Assembly: GCA_011523785.1 (NCBI GenBank)
Contig: WTFW01000137.1
Span: 1-38,427, forward strand
Length of the DNA stretch: 38,427 nt
DNA from: Chloroflexota bacterium
GTDB lineage: Bacteria; Chloroflexota; UBA11872
Direction: 5' to 3'
The position numbers were made by a program, and so were the translations under genes. The notes beneath the pieces are model-generated. The model saw only the letters and a list, made by a program, of their open reading frames with translations, did not search any database and was not told the DNA's origin. Within the stretch, counting starts at the first letter, position 1. Each line of letters begins with the position of its first letter. Of the stretch, positions 1 through 8,811 are shown in pieces.

Positions 1-2
1 CC

Positions 3-3000
3 GGGGGGCTGGCGGCGGTGCTGGGCGCGACGTTGCTGTGGGCGCTGGCCTTCGCGCAGATCTACGGCCGCGACCACACCCGGGTTGCAGCGTCCGACTT
101 CATCTATGAAAACGTGGCGCCCGGATCCACGATTGCCGTGGAGCACTGGGACGACGCGCTGCCCCTGCCGCTCGATGGACGAAATCCGCAGCTGTTCGAG
201 CGCGTGCAATTGCGGGTCTACGACCCGGACCGCGAGGCGAAACGCGCGCGCCTGATTGAGACCCTGAGCCGGACGGACCTGGTGGTCCTGGCCAGCGACC
301 GGGGCGCGACCACCATTCCCCGCATGCCGCAGCGCTACCCGTTGACCGGCCGGTACTACGCGGCCCTGAATGACGGCTCGCTCGGGTTCGACCTGCTGGC
401 GCGGTTCGAGTCGCGCCCCTCTCTCGGTCCCTGGACCATTGACGACCGGGCGGCCGAAGAGGCGTTTAGCGTCTACGACCATCCCACGGTCTCGATCTAC
501 GCACGGCGAGGCCTCGAGACGTCGATCGCCATCCAGCGGGAGCTCAGCGCCGTTGACCTGCGCGGCGTCATTCAGGTGCTGCCCAAGGACGCCGTCACGC
601 GCCGCACCGACCTTGGGACGGCCGAGGCGGCCCGCGTCGAAGCGGACGCAGGCTGGCCCGCTCAGTTCCAGGAGCGGCCGCTGGGTGGCGCGGGCTCCGT
701 CGTGGCCTGGTTCGCGGCGGTGTGGCTGGCTGGGCTGCTGGCCTGGCCGCTGATCTGGCCGGCACTACAGGGGCTGCCCGACCGCGGATATGCGGCGGCG
801 CGGGTGCTGGGACCGGCCGCGGTGGTGTTTCCGGCCTGGTGGCTGGCCAGTACGGGGGCGACGCGCTTTGACGTACCGGCGATTCTGGCCGGGGCGGGTC
901 TTCTGGCAGCCGCTTCAAGCGCGGTGCTGTGGCGCCGACGGGCCAAGCTGCGTCGCTCGTTGGCGGGGGCCGTGGCGCCGATCCTGGGAACCGAGGCGCT
1001 GATTCTCCTGGCCTTTGGCGCCATGCTGATGCTGCGGATGCGCAACCCGGACCTCTGGCACCCGGTCTTCGGCGGCGAAAAGCCCATGGACTTCGCGCAC
1101 CTCAACGCCGTGATTCGCGCCCCGGAGTTCCCGCCGCACGATCCCTGGTACGCGGGCAGCCGGCTGAACTACTACTACCTGGGCCACGTGCCCACGGCCG
1201 CGCTGGCTAAGACGCTGGGCGTAGTTCCGGCCACGGCCTACAACCTGGCGGTGACCGGCGCGTTCGCGGCGGCGGTGGCGGCCGTCTTTAGCGCGGCCTC
1301 GGGTTTCTGGTCCTTGCTGGGCCGGCGCTGGCCCGAGGCGGTGGCCGTCGGCCTTGCGGCCGTGGCGCTGGTGTTGCTGGCCGGCAACCTGCACGTGGCC
1401 CTGCAACTCGTGGTGTTCGCGCAACTCAAGGCAGGCGATACCGGGATTGCCCTGCTGGAAGTACCAGGACTTCTCCTGGGCGGCGGCCTGAGCCAGTCCT
1501 TCGACTTCTGGGCTGCGACTCGCGTGATCCCGCGAACGGTCAACGAGTTCCCCTGGTTCACCTTCATGTATGGCGATCTGCACCCACATCTGCTGAACTT
1601 CGCCAACACCGGGGCGGCGCTGATCGGGGCTGCGGCCATCCTTGGGCTCGGCGAGGCGACAAAACGGCGGCCCGAGATCGGGTGGCGTCCCTGGGCCGCC
1701 GCACTGGTGTTTCAGACCTTCGTGCTGGCACTGCACCGGGTCGTCAACCCCTGGGACTACCCGACGTATGCCGTGATCACCCTGTCGGCGCTCGCCTACG
1801 CGCTCTGGCGCAGCGGCCGGCTCGAGACGCGAGCGCTGGCCGCGACCTTGCTGGGCATTGGCGCGGCCCTGACGGCTGCATCGCAGCTGCTCTTCCAGCC
1901 GTTCCACGCGGCCTACGTGGACTTCTACGGAGGTCTGAACCCCACGCCGGGAACGACGCCCGCCGCGCAGTGGCTGCTCATCTTCGGGCTGCCCGTGGCC
2001 GTGCTGACCACGTACGCCGCGCTGCGCCTGCGTGAGAGTTTGAGGGAACAGCCGCCGCGGCTCGCGTTGCAAGCTGCCGCCGTCGTTGCCGGCGCGCTGT
2101 TGCTGGCGGGCGTGCTTGGCGCCGGGGCCGACTGGTCGACCCGCGCGCTTATCGTCGGCCTGCTCATCCTTGGCGCCGCCGCGGCCAGGCCGCTTCGAAG
2201 CGAGCCGAAGAAGTTAGCGCCCCTGGCCCTGCTGCTGGCGGGCGTGGGACTTACCGCGGCGCCTGAGTTCATCGTGGTGCGCGACGACATCGGGCGGCTC
2301 AACACCATCTTCAAGTCCTACCTGCAAGCGTGGACCCTGCTAGGTCTCGGTGCGGCGCTGGCTGTGCCGTACCTGGTTCGGGTGCTTCGGCCTCGACGCG
2401 GCAGGCGATTCAAGACGGCGCGCGTGGCCTGGGCCGCTGGTCTGGCGCTGCTCGCCGCCACCGCCCTGTCGTATCCGCTGCTGGCCACGCCGCACAAGCT
2501 GGATCTGCGCATCCAGGCGCTGCCGGCAACGCTGGACGGCGAAGCCTTCATGGACGGCGGCGTCATCTACGACCAGGGTGTGCCGATTGACCTCAGCGCC
2601 GACCGTCGAGCTATCGAGTGGCTGCGCACTCATGTGGACGGGGCGCCCGTGGTGGCGGAGACGCCCACGACCATCTACCGCTGGGGCGGTCGAATCTCCG
2701 TGTATACCGGCCTGCCAACCGTTATGGCCTGGGACTGGCATGCCAAGCAGCAGCACTGGGGCTATGTGCACGAGGTCGAGGCCCGGTTTGACGACGCCCG
2801 CGAGCTGTTTGCAACCCGGGACATCCGGCGCGCGCGGGCCTTGCTCTCGACCTTCAACGTCGGTCTGATCTACGTTGGCGAACTGGAACGGAGCATCTAT
2901 GCGGCTGAGTCACTGGCCAAGTTCGACCGCATGCAGGCTCTGGGCGTACGCGAGATCTATCGGGACGGTGATACGGTGATCTATCGCGTAGACCCCAGCA

Positions 3001-3023
3001 GCCTGTCCCTGCCTGCCGGATGA
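3..3023 (+). CDS. DUF2298 (YYY) family multi-pass membrane protein, 5'-truncated by window edge
   Basis: The frame is open to the left edge, so the true start lies outside; the first GTG (18) is inside the protein. The visible part begins with a segment containing EHWDDALPLPL, which in related proteins follows an N-terminal glycosyltransferase-39-like membrane module. An extracytoplasmic stretch comes next, then many hydrophobic helices. DUF2298 hallmarks are clear: GGEKPMDFAHLNA, RLNYYYLGH, FMYGDLHPH, NPWDYPTY and RLNTIFKSYLQAW. A soluble C-terminal domain (about residues 850-1000) carries the conserved SVYTGLPTVMAWDWH block. The family is thought to handle polyprenyl-linked sugars at the membrane, but no reaction is established for this protein. 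It sits 37 bp upstream of the next gene on the same strand. The family call is firm; the function is inferred only. Confidence 0.85.
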   Translation, partial: GGLAAVLGATLLWALAFAQIYGRDHTRVAASDFIYENVAPGSTIAVEHWDDALPLPLDGRNPQLFERVQLRVYDPDREAKRARLIETLSRTDLVVLASDRGATTIPRMPQRYPLTGRYYAALNDGSLGFDLLARFESRPSLGPWTIDDRAAEEAFSVYDHPTVSIYARRGLETSIAIQRELSAVDLRGVIQVLPKDAVTRRTDLGTAEAARVEADAGWPAQFQERPLGGAGSVVAWFAAVWLAGLLAWPLIWPALQGLPDRGYAAARVLGPAAVVFPAWWLASTGATRFDVPAILAGAGLLAAASSAVLWRRRAKLRRSLAGAVAPILGTEALILLAFGAMLMLRMRNPDLWHPVFGGEKPMDFAHLNAVIRAPEFPPHDPWYAGSRLNYYYLGHVPTAALAKTLGVVPATAYNLAVTGAFAAAVAAVFSAASGFWSLLGRRWPEAVAVGLAAVALVLLAGNLHVALQLVVFAQLKAGDTGIALLEVPGLLLGGGLSQSFDFWAATRVIPRTVNEFPWFTFMYGDLHPHLLNFANTGAALIGAAAILGLGEATKRRPEIGWRPWAAALVFQTFVLALHRVVNPWDYPTYAVITLSALAYALWRSGRLETRALAATLLGIGAALTAASQLLFQPFHAAYVDFYGGLNPTPGTTPAAQWLLIFGLPVAVLTTYAALRLRESLREQPPRLALQAAAVVAGALLLAGVLGAGADWSTRALIVGLLILGAAAARPLRSEPKKLAPLALLLAGVGLTAAPEFIVVRDDIGRLNTIFKSYLQAWTLLGLGAALAVPYLVRVLRPRRGRRFKTARVAWAAGLALLAATALSYPLLATPHKLDLRIQALPATLDGEAFMDGGVIYDQGVPIDLSADRRAIEWLRTHVDGAPVVAETPTTIYRWGGRISVYTGLPTVMAWDWHAKQQHWGYVHEVEARFDDARELFATRDIRRARALLSTFNVGLIYVGELERSIYAAESLAKFDRMQALGVREIYRDGDTVIYRVDPSSLSLPAG

Positions 3024-3060
3024 CGGATGCGGCAGCGCCGATGCGGAGGGAAGACGTGAC

Positions 3061-3429
3061 ATGGCAACCCAACTACTGAGCCGCGTGGTCCTGCAGCAGG
3101 TCACGCAGCAGGTTCTGCCGCGGGTGCTCCAGCAACTGCCCGAGCTCATGGCACGGACCCAGCCCGGCTCGCCGCAGCAGGCGCCGATTTCAGATATCTC
3201 ACGCATGAACGCGCTGGCGATTGGCGAACTGCGCGCCGAGGTCGGCCAGGCCCGGGCCAATACCGAGCGCGACGCCGCCCGCCTGGACCGCCTGGAAGCC
3301 CGCATGACTCGTCTGGAGCAGCAGACCCGGTGGCGGCGAACCGCGCTGACGTTTGCCACAGCCGTCGTGGCCTATGGCATTGGCCTTGGCACGGCGGTGG
3401 TGCTCGCCCTACTTGGCGCGTTCGGTTAG
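3061..3429 (+). CDS. Small coiled-coil protein with C-terminal membrane anchor
   Basis: This 122-aa protein belongs to no family I recognise. The N-terminal 35 residues are glutamine- and leucine-rich and probably helical. Residues about 55-95 form a charged heptad-like helix (ELRAEVGQARANTERDAARL), and residues about 98-118 are one hydrophobic transmembrane segment. The layout suggests a tail-anchored or cytoplasm-facing structural protein. The ATG is preceded by a good ribosome binding site (GGAGGG, about 8 bases upstream). It lies 37 bp after the DUF2298 gene and may share its transcript. Codon use matches the neighbours, so it is probably real. Confidence 0.7.
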   Translation: MATQLLSRVVLQQVTQQVLPRVLQQLPELMARTQPGSPQQAPISDISRMNALAIGELRAEVGQARANTERDAARLDRLEARMTRLEQQTRWRRTALTFATAVVAYGIGLGTAVVLALLGAFG

Positions 3430-3503
3430 GTCGCGGGACGTCATGCATAGCGCAGCCGCTGGATTCCGCGAAGGGCGTACGACCTCGTTGACGGAGCCTC
3501 ATC

Positions 3504-4226
3504 GTGGCCGCTGATCTTTCGGTCGCCTTCACGCGAGTGACGAGCGACCTCGGAGACAACCCCAATCTGATTGCCACGCTAGAGGTCGTCGACACGCTCA
3601 ACGTGATGGTCGAGGGCGCGCATCCCATCCTGCGCTGCCCCAGCGGCTGCGCCCGTTGCTGTCATCAGCAGGTGTATATCAGCGAGGAGGAGTGGGCCAT
3701 CCTGCTCCCGGCCCTGCACCGGGGCTCCACGGCCGACGAGCGGCGCCGAATCGTCCGACGCGCCCGCCGCCTGCTGGACCGCAAGCGCGGTCCGTTTCGC
3801 CGGGCCTTGCGTGCGCGCAACCTGGAGGAACTGAGCCGACTGATGCAAAACGTCGATCGGCGACGCGTCCAGCGCTGCGTGCTCCTGACCAGCGACAACC
3901 GCTGCGCCGGATACGAAGGCCGACCCATGATCTGCCGGGCATTCGGACGCGTCGCGCACACCGTCAATCTTCCAATGTTGTGCAAGATCTTCTTTGATCG
4001 GCTGCGGGACGAGGGGGAATCGCACGAGTCCCTACAGTTGGCGGACTTTGCCCCGGTGCGCCAGGCCTATCTGCAGGGTGGCGCCGAGGATCTTCGCTGG
4101 AGTCTGCTGCCGGTCTTTGTGGTCCTGCACGCCGATGACGACGGCGACCTGGTGCGCGAGCCGCGGCCGCTGCCCCGCGACGGCTCCTGGCCGACGATGA
4201 CCCGCGAAGACATGGAACACTTCTGA
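3504..4226 (+). CDS. YkgJ-type cysteine-cluster (Zn/Fe-chelating) protein
   Basis: This 240-aa protein carries the family signature: C45, C49, C52 and C53 in CPSGCARCC, then C125, C134, C144 and C160, including RPMICRAFG. Such UPF0153/YkgJ proteins are predicted to bind a metal or an Fe-S cluster through these cysteines, but their cellular role is poorly defined. A basic helical region lies between the two clusters (about residues 78-120). The GTG start is supported by GGAG nine bases upstream. The gene is 26 bp upstream of selB on the same strand, so co-transcription is likely; a link to selenium metabolism is not shown. Confidence 0.8.
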   Translation: MAADLSVAFTRVTSDLGDNPNLIATLEVVDTLNVMVEGAHPILRCPSGCARCCHQQVYISEEEWAILLPALHRGSTADERRRIVRRARRLLDRKRGPFRRALRARNLEELSRLMQNVDRRRVQRCVLLTSDNRCAGYEGRPMICRAFGRVAHTVNLPMLCKIFFDRLRDEGESHESLQLADFAPVRQAYLQGGAEDLRWSLLPVFVVLHADDDGDLVREPRPLPRDGSWPTMTREDMEHF

Positions 4227-4252
4227 CCATCTCCTCTGACGCGCTGGCCCCC

Positions 4253-6133
4253 ATGACGGTGGGCACGGCCGGTCACGTGGACCATGGCAAGTCCACGCTG
4301 GTGGAAGCGCTGACCTCGATCTTCCCGGATCGGCTGGCCGAGGAGCGCGAACGCGGTCTGACCATCGATCTCGGCTTCGCCTGGTTCACGCTGCCCAACG
4401 GGCGCAAGGTTTCCGTGGTCGACGTGCCGGGGCACGAGCGCTTTGTGTCCAACATGCTGGCCGGCGTCGGCGGCATCGACGCGGTGCTGCTGGTCATCGC
4501 GGCCGACGAAGGCGTGATGCCGCAGACGCGCGAGCACCTGGACATTATCGATCTGCTGGAAATCGACACCGGTGTGGTAGCGCTGACGAAGTCCGACCTT
4601 GTCGACGACGAGTGGGTGGAGCTGGTCGAGGAAGACGTGCGCGATGCCCTGGCGGGCAGTGCGCTGGCCGCTGCGCCGATCGTGCCTGTGTCGGCGCAGG
4701 ACCGAACCGGGTTGGACAGGCTGGTTGAGACTCTCGACCGGTTACTGGCCCGCCGCTCCGGGCGCCCCGACAGCGGAGGCGCGCGCATACCGATCGACCG
4801 CGTGTTCACGATGCCGGGCTTCGGCACCGTCATCACCGGCACGCTCACGGGCGGGCCGCTACACGTGGGCGATCGGCCTAACCTCTATCCGAGTGGACGT
4901 GGCGTTCGGATCCGGGGCTTGCAGTCGCATCAAGCGACCATCGACGCCGCGCAACCCGGATGCCGGGTGGCGGTAAACCTTGGCGGCGCGAACCCCTCGC
5001 AGACGCGCCGCGGTGACGTGCTGGCGGTAGAGGGGGCCGTGTTCGAAACCCGCCGCATCGACGCCCGGCTGCGCATGTTGCCCTCGGCCGCGCGGGCGCT
5101 GAAACCAGGCGAGGACGTGGCGCTGCACATCGGCGCGGCGGCGCGTGTTGCCAGGCTCCGGCTGCTGGAGGCGGATCCCATCCCGCCGAGCGGCTCGGGC
5201 TGGGTTCAATGGCGTCTGGACGCCCCAATCGCGGCGCGCCGCGGCGACCGTTATGTGATCCGGAGGCTCTCGCCGGCAGCCACAATTGGCGGCGGCCGCG
5301 TGGCCCGCGCCCTGGCGCGGCATGCGCCACGGGGCGACCGAGCGGTGCTGGACGCCCTGGCGCGAGCGGCAGCCGGCGATCCCGCCAGCCTTGTCCGTGA
5401 CGCCCTCACCGACGGGCTGGTGACGCTGGCCCAACTGGCGCGGCGAACCGAGCTGGACAATGCGACGACGGAACAGGCGATCGCCGACCTCGCCGCTGCC
5501 CACGAGGCGCGGACGCTCCGCAGCTATGTGGGCAGCGTGCAAGAAATCGAACGTCTGACCTCGGATCTCCTTAGCGCTCTCCGGGCACACCACGGGTCCG
5601 ATCCTGGAGCGCTGGGCCTCAGGACGTCGGACCTTGCCCACTCGCTGGACGCGCCAGCCGATGCGATCGGTGAGCTAGCGGCCGCTGCGGCTACCCGGGG
5701 ATTGGTTCGCCTGGAGGGGCCCCGCATTGTTCTGGCCGGACACACGGTCGAACTCACCGAGGCCGAGAGACACGCGGCGCCTCGACTACTCGCGTGCCTC
5801 GACCAGGGCGGATCGACGCCGCCGTCGCTCAGCGAAGCCCTGACGGCCACAGGTGGGAGCCGCCGCCTGACCGCGGCGCTGGCGCAGGACGGGCGGCTGG
5901 TAATGCTGGCGCCCGATATCGCGCTCTCGCGCGGCACCTATGACGCGTGGCTGAGCGCCGTACACGGCCTATTTGACGCAGGACCCACCGTGACGGTTCG
6001 CGAGGTGCGGGACGCGCTGGGCACCAGCCGCAAGTTCGCGCTGGCGCTGCTGGAATACCTGGACAGTCGCGCAATCACTCGGCGCGTGGGCGATGCCCGC
6101 CTCTGGCTGGGTGAGGACTCGGAGCGCGACTAG
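4253..6133 (+). CDS. selB: Selenocysteine-specific elongation factor SelB
   Basis: SelB is a GTPase that delivers selenocysteinyl-tRNA to the ribosome at UGA codons with a downstream SECIS hairpin. The 626-aa length fits bacterial SelB. The G domain is at the N-terminus: GHVDHGKS (P-loop, about residue 7), DVPGHE (G3), TKSD (G4) and SAQ (G5). EF-Tu-like domains II and III follow to about residue 340. The rest is winged-helix repeats that bind SECIS RNA, ending in the typical block TSRKFALALLEYLDSRAITR. No ribosome binding site is obvious at the ATG. selA, selD and the Sec tRNA are not visible in the window. It converges on pgk with only 2 bp between stops and no clear terminator. Confidence 0.95.
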   Translation: MTVGTAGHVDHGKSTLVEALTSIFPDRLAEERERGLTIDLGFAWFTLPNGRKVSVVDVPGHERFVSNMLAGVGGIDAVLLVIAADEGVMPQTREHLDIIDLLEIDTGVVALTKSDLVDDEWVELVEEDVRDALAGSALAAAPIVPVSAQDRTGLDRLVETLDRLLARRSGRPDSGGARIPIDRVFTMPGFGTVITGTLTGGPLHVGDRPNLYPSGRGVRIRGLQSHQATIDAAQPGCRVAVNLGGANPSQTRRGDVLAVEGAVFETRRIDARLRMLPSAARALKPGEDVALHIGAAARVARLRLLEADPIPPSGSGWVQWRLDAPIAARRGDRYVIRRLSPAATIGGGRVARALARHAPRGDRAVLDALARAAAGDPASLVRDALTDGLVTLAQLARRTELDNATTEQAIADLAAAHEARTLRSYVGSVQEIERLTSDLLSALRAHHGSDPGALGLRTSDLAHSLDAPADAIGELAAAAATRGLVRLEGPRIVLAGHTVELTEAERHAAPRLLACLDQGGSTPPSLSEALTATGGSRRLTAALAQDGRLVMLAPDIALSRGTYDAWLSAVHGLFDAGPTVTVREVRDALGTSRKFALALLEYLDSRAITRRVGDARLWLGEDSERD

Positions 6134-6135
6134 CC

Positions 6136-7314
6136 TCAGGCCTCGGGCAGCGCGGCCAGCCCAGGGAGATCGCGGCCTTCCAGGAACTCCAGCGTGGCGC
6201 CCCCGCCGGTGCTGAGGTGGCCCATCCGATCCGCCACCCCGGCGGCCTGTACCGCGGCCAGCGCATCCCCGCCCGCGATCACCACGAAGGCGGGGGACTC
6301 AGCCAGCCCACGTGCGACGGCCAGCGTGCCCCGCGCGAACGGTGCGTATTCGTAGACACCCAACGGCCCATTCCAGACCACAGTGCGCGCCTCGGCCAGC
6401 ACCTCCAGGTAAGTGGCCGTCGTGGCGGGACCGATGTCCAGCGCCATCTGGTCGTCGGGAACCTGACCGGCCTGAATGACGGATGTGGCGGCGTCGGGGT
6501 CGATTGTGGCGGCGGTTACCGCGTCAGCCGGTAGCAGGATTCGACAGCCCGAAGCCGCTGCGGCCGCCCGCACGGCGCCTACAGTCTCGCCCTGCCCGGG
6601 CTCGACGAGCGAACGTCCCAATGCGCCGCCCGCGTTGGCCACGAATGTGTTGGCGATGCCGCCACCCAGCAGCAGCGCGTCCACCTGCGTCGTCAACTGG
6701 CGTAGCACGCCGATCTTGTCCGAGACCTTGGCCCCGCCCAGGACGGCCACGTAGGGACGGGCCGGGTCGCGGGTCAATCTGTCCAGAGCCTGTATCTCAG
6801 CGTGCATCAACGGCCCGGCGGCCGCCGGCAGCATCTGCGCGACGCCCACCGTGCTGGCATGGGCCCGGTGAGCCGTACCGAAGGCGTCGTTGATGTAGAC
6901 GTCCGCCAGCCTGGCCAGCGCGGCGGCATGCGAGGGGTCGTTTTGCTCCTCGCCGGGGTGGAAACGGAGGTTCTCCAGCAGCAGCACCTCGCCGTCGGCC
7001 AGACGCCGTGACCGGGCTTCCACGTCGGGGCCAACGCTATCCGGGGCCAGCGCCACGACGCAGCCCAGCAACTCGCTCAGGCGCTCGGCCACCGGGGCCA
7101 GGGATAGCGCCGGATCGGCCTGCCCCTTCGGCCGTCCGAGGTGCGAGGCCACGACCAGGCGCGCGCCCCTGGCTCGCAGGTCGGCCAGCGTGGGCGCGAC
7201 GGCCCGAAGGCGGGTGTCATCACGAATCGCGCCGCCCTTCAACGGCACGTTGGCGTCGACTCGCACGAACACGCGCCGGCCGCGGACGTCCAGCCCCTGG
7301 CTGCCGCGTTTCAC
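6136..7314 (-). CDS. pgk: Phosphoglycerate kinase
   Basis: Catalyses the ATP-forming step of glycolysis, 1,3-bisphosphoglycerate plus ADP to 3-phosphoglycerate plus ATP, in the cytoplasm. The 392-aa length is normal for the family. Visible signatures include RVDANVPL near the N-terminus, ASHLGRPKG, LLENLRFHPGEE, YINDAFGTAHR, LGGAKVSDKI, VVWNGPLGVYE and the nucleotide-binding STGGGATLEFLEG near the C-terminus. The usual GGGDS is GGDAL here, a minor variation. The start is GTG (7314) with a weak AGGTG upstream. It lies 128 bp downstream of gapdh on the same strand, so the two consecutive glycolytic enzymes probably share a transcript; the gap contains a parS-like site. Confidence 0.96.
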   Translation of the reverse strand: MKRGSQGLDVRGRRVFVRVDANVPLKGGAIRDDTRLRAVAPTLADLRARGARLVVASHLGRPKGQADPALSLAPVAERLSELLGCVVALAPDSVGPDVEARSRRLADGEVLLLENLRFHPGEEQNDPSHAAALARLADVYINDAFGTAHRAHASTVGVAQMLPAAAGPLMHAEIQALDRLTRDPARPYVAVLGGAKVSDKIGVLRQLTTQVDALLLGGGIANTFVANAGGALGRSLVEPGQGETVGAVRAAAAASGCRILLPADAVTAATIDPDAATSVIQAGQVPDDQMALDIGPATTATYLEVLAEARTVVWNGPLGVYEYAPFARGTLAVARGLAESPAFVVIAGGDALAAVQAAGVADRMGHLSTGGGATLEFLEGRDLPGLAALPEA

Positions 7315-7407
7315 AGCGCTACACCTGCGGCAGCGTCTTTATGCGACGACGCCAAGATCAGCCACCACGTCCGTCCATCAGACACTCGACTGGTCGGCCG
7401 CCGCGGA

Positions 7408-7423
7408 TGCTTCACGTGAAACA
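7408..7423. promoter_or_regulatory. parS-like ParB binding site
   Basis: The 16-mer TGCTTCACGTGAAACA matches the widely conserved ParB site TGTTTCACGTGAAACA at 15 of 16 positions, with the only change at position 3. The inner ten bases TTCACGTGAA are a perfect palindrome. It lies in the 128-bp gap between gapdh and pgk, outside coding sequence. parS sites nucleate ParB spreading for chromosome segregation and usually sit near the replication origin. No parA or parB gene is in the window and I saw no second copy, so the role rests on the motif alone. Confidence 0.7.
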
Positions 7424-7442
7424 CTGGGCAACCGCAACCGGC

Positions 7443-8462
7443 TCAAACCCCGGCAGGCGCTCCGACACGCTCGCCTATGGCCATCGCCACGTCGCCGATC
7501 CGGCAGGCATAGCCCCACTCGTTGTCGTACCAGGCCGCAACCTTCACAAGGTCGCCGCCAATCACCATGGTCGAGCCGGCGTCCACGATGGACGAGCGGG
7601 TGTCGCCCTTGAGATCAATCGAGACCAGCGGCTCGTCCGACACGCCCAAAATGCCGTCCAACCGCCCGGCCGCCGCGGCGCGCAGTGCGTCGGTGACCTC
7701 GCCCTCGTCCACCGGTCGCTCCAGGTGCGCGACGAACTCAACGATGGAGACGGTGGCCACCGGCACGCGGTAGGCCGCGCCGTGCATGCGCCCGTCCAAC
7801 TCCGGGATCGCCAGCCCAATCGCGCGAGCGGCGCCGGTGCTGGCCGGCACGATGCTGAGGGCGCTGGCACGAGCTTCGCGCAGATCGCCGATGGCGGTGT
7901 CCACCAGGCTCTGCGAGGCCGTGTAGGCGTGGATGGTGGACATGAGCCCTTTGCGCACGCCGAACTCGCGATGCACCACGTCCAATGGCGGCGCCAGGCC
8001 GTTGGTGGTGCAGGAGGCGTTGCTGACAACGTAGTGCGCGGCCGGGTCGAACTGGTCGTCGTTGACGCCCAGGACCACGGTGAGGTCGGCATCGCTGGAT
8101 GGCGCCGAAATCAGGACTCGCTCAGCGCCGCCGTCCAGGTGCGCCGCGGCCCGGGCGCGCTCGGTGCCCACGCCGGTCGACTCTACGACAAGGTCAGCGC
8201 CCAGATCACCCCAGGGCATGGTTGCCCAGTCACGGACGGAGTAGTACGGGATCGACGTCCCGCCCACAACCAGCCCGCCGGCCGTGGCCTCCACGCTTTG
8301 ACCGAAGCGGCCGTAGTTGCTGTCGTACTGCAGCAGATGCGCGGAGGCGCGTAGCTCGGCCAGATCGTTGATCCCGACAACCTCGGCCTGGGGATGGCGC
8401 TCCAGCAGCGCCCGCAGGGCCAGGCGTCCGATCCGCCCAAACCCATTGATTCCAATTCGCAC
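7443..8462 (-). CDS. gap: Glyceraldehyde-3-phosphate dehydrogenase (type I)
   Basis: Oxidises and phosphorylates glyceraldehyde 3-phosphate to 1,3-bisphosphoglycerate. The Rossmann motif GINGFGRIGR is at the N-terminus. The acidic residue in GINDL suggests NAD preference. The catalytic cysteine is in SNASCTTNG (about C151) and the family C-terminal motif WYDNEWGYACRIGD is present. The second cysteine of the usual CTTNC is replaced by glycine. An in-frame ATG lies at 8483, but the GTG at 8462 gives a canonical N-terminus and is preceded by GAGGAGA at proper spacing, so I chose it (339 aa). It is the first gene of a probable gap-pgk operon, divergent from the hopanoid cluster. Confidence 0.95.
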   Translation of the reverse strand: MRIGINGFGRIGRLALRALLERHPQAEVVGINDLAELRASAHLLQYDSNYGRFGQSVEATAGGLVVGGTSIPYYSVRDWATMPWGDLGADLVVESTGVGTERARAAAHLDGGAERVLISAPSSDADLTVVLGVNDDQFDPAAHYVVSNASCTTNGLAPPLDVVHREFGVRKGLMSTIHAYTASQSLVDTAIGDLREARASALSIVPASTGAARAIGLAIPELDGRMHGAAYRVPVATVSIVEFVAHLERPVDEGEVTDALRAAAAGRLDGILGVSDEPLVSIDLKGDTRSSIVDAGSTMVIGGDLVKVAAWYDNEWGYACRIGDVAMAIGERVGAPAGV

Positions 8463-8811
8463 GATGGCTCTCCTCGGTGTCATGGCGTAGAGATTGACTG
8501 GCCGTCATGGCCGGCCCGACCGCTTCCGATCACCGTCGATTTGCGGCGACGACGGTCGACGTAACTGGCCGTCGCCGCGCGGGCGGGGTATCGGGACGAC
8601 GCAGCCGGGCGCTGATCTTACGCGACGGGCGTTGGCGTTGGGCGGACGCCGGTTCGTTCGAAGGAGTTGCAGCGGATGCGGACAGTCTCCCAATCGCGGC
8701 GTGGCCTAAACTTCACGGTGGCGGGGCGCGTGGCGGCGGCCCCTGAATCAAAAGACTGGAGCGTGCGTGCGATGACCTCTGCAACGCCCGCGTCTCTTCG
8801 GCCATGAACCC
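8463..8811. other. Divergent intergenic region between gap and hpnC
   Basis: About 350 bp separate the divergent gap and hpnC genes, so promoters for both should lie here. It contains the gap ribosome binding site at its left end. I could not find a convincing pair of -35 and -10 boxes, and the short open frames here have no protein-like character. No ribosome binding site is obvious before the hpnC ATG. Confidence 0.5.

Noticed and set aside
4266-4285. CACGTG core in selB considered as a second parS
   Set aside because: Only the central hexamer matches; the flanks differ from the ParB consensus and the site is within coding sequence.
8507-8746. Open frame of 79 codons between gap and hpnC
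   Set aside because: Arginine- and glycine-rich translation without a ribosome binding site, in a region that must hold two divergent promoters.
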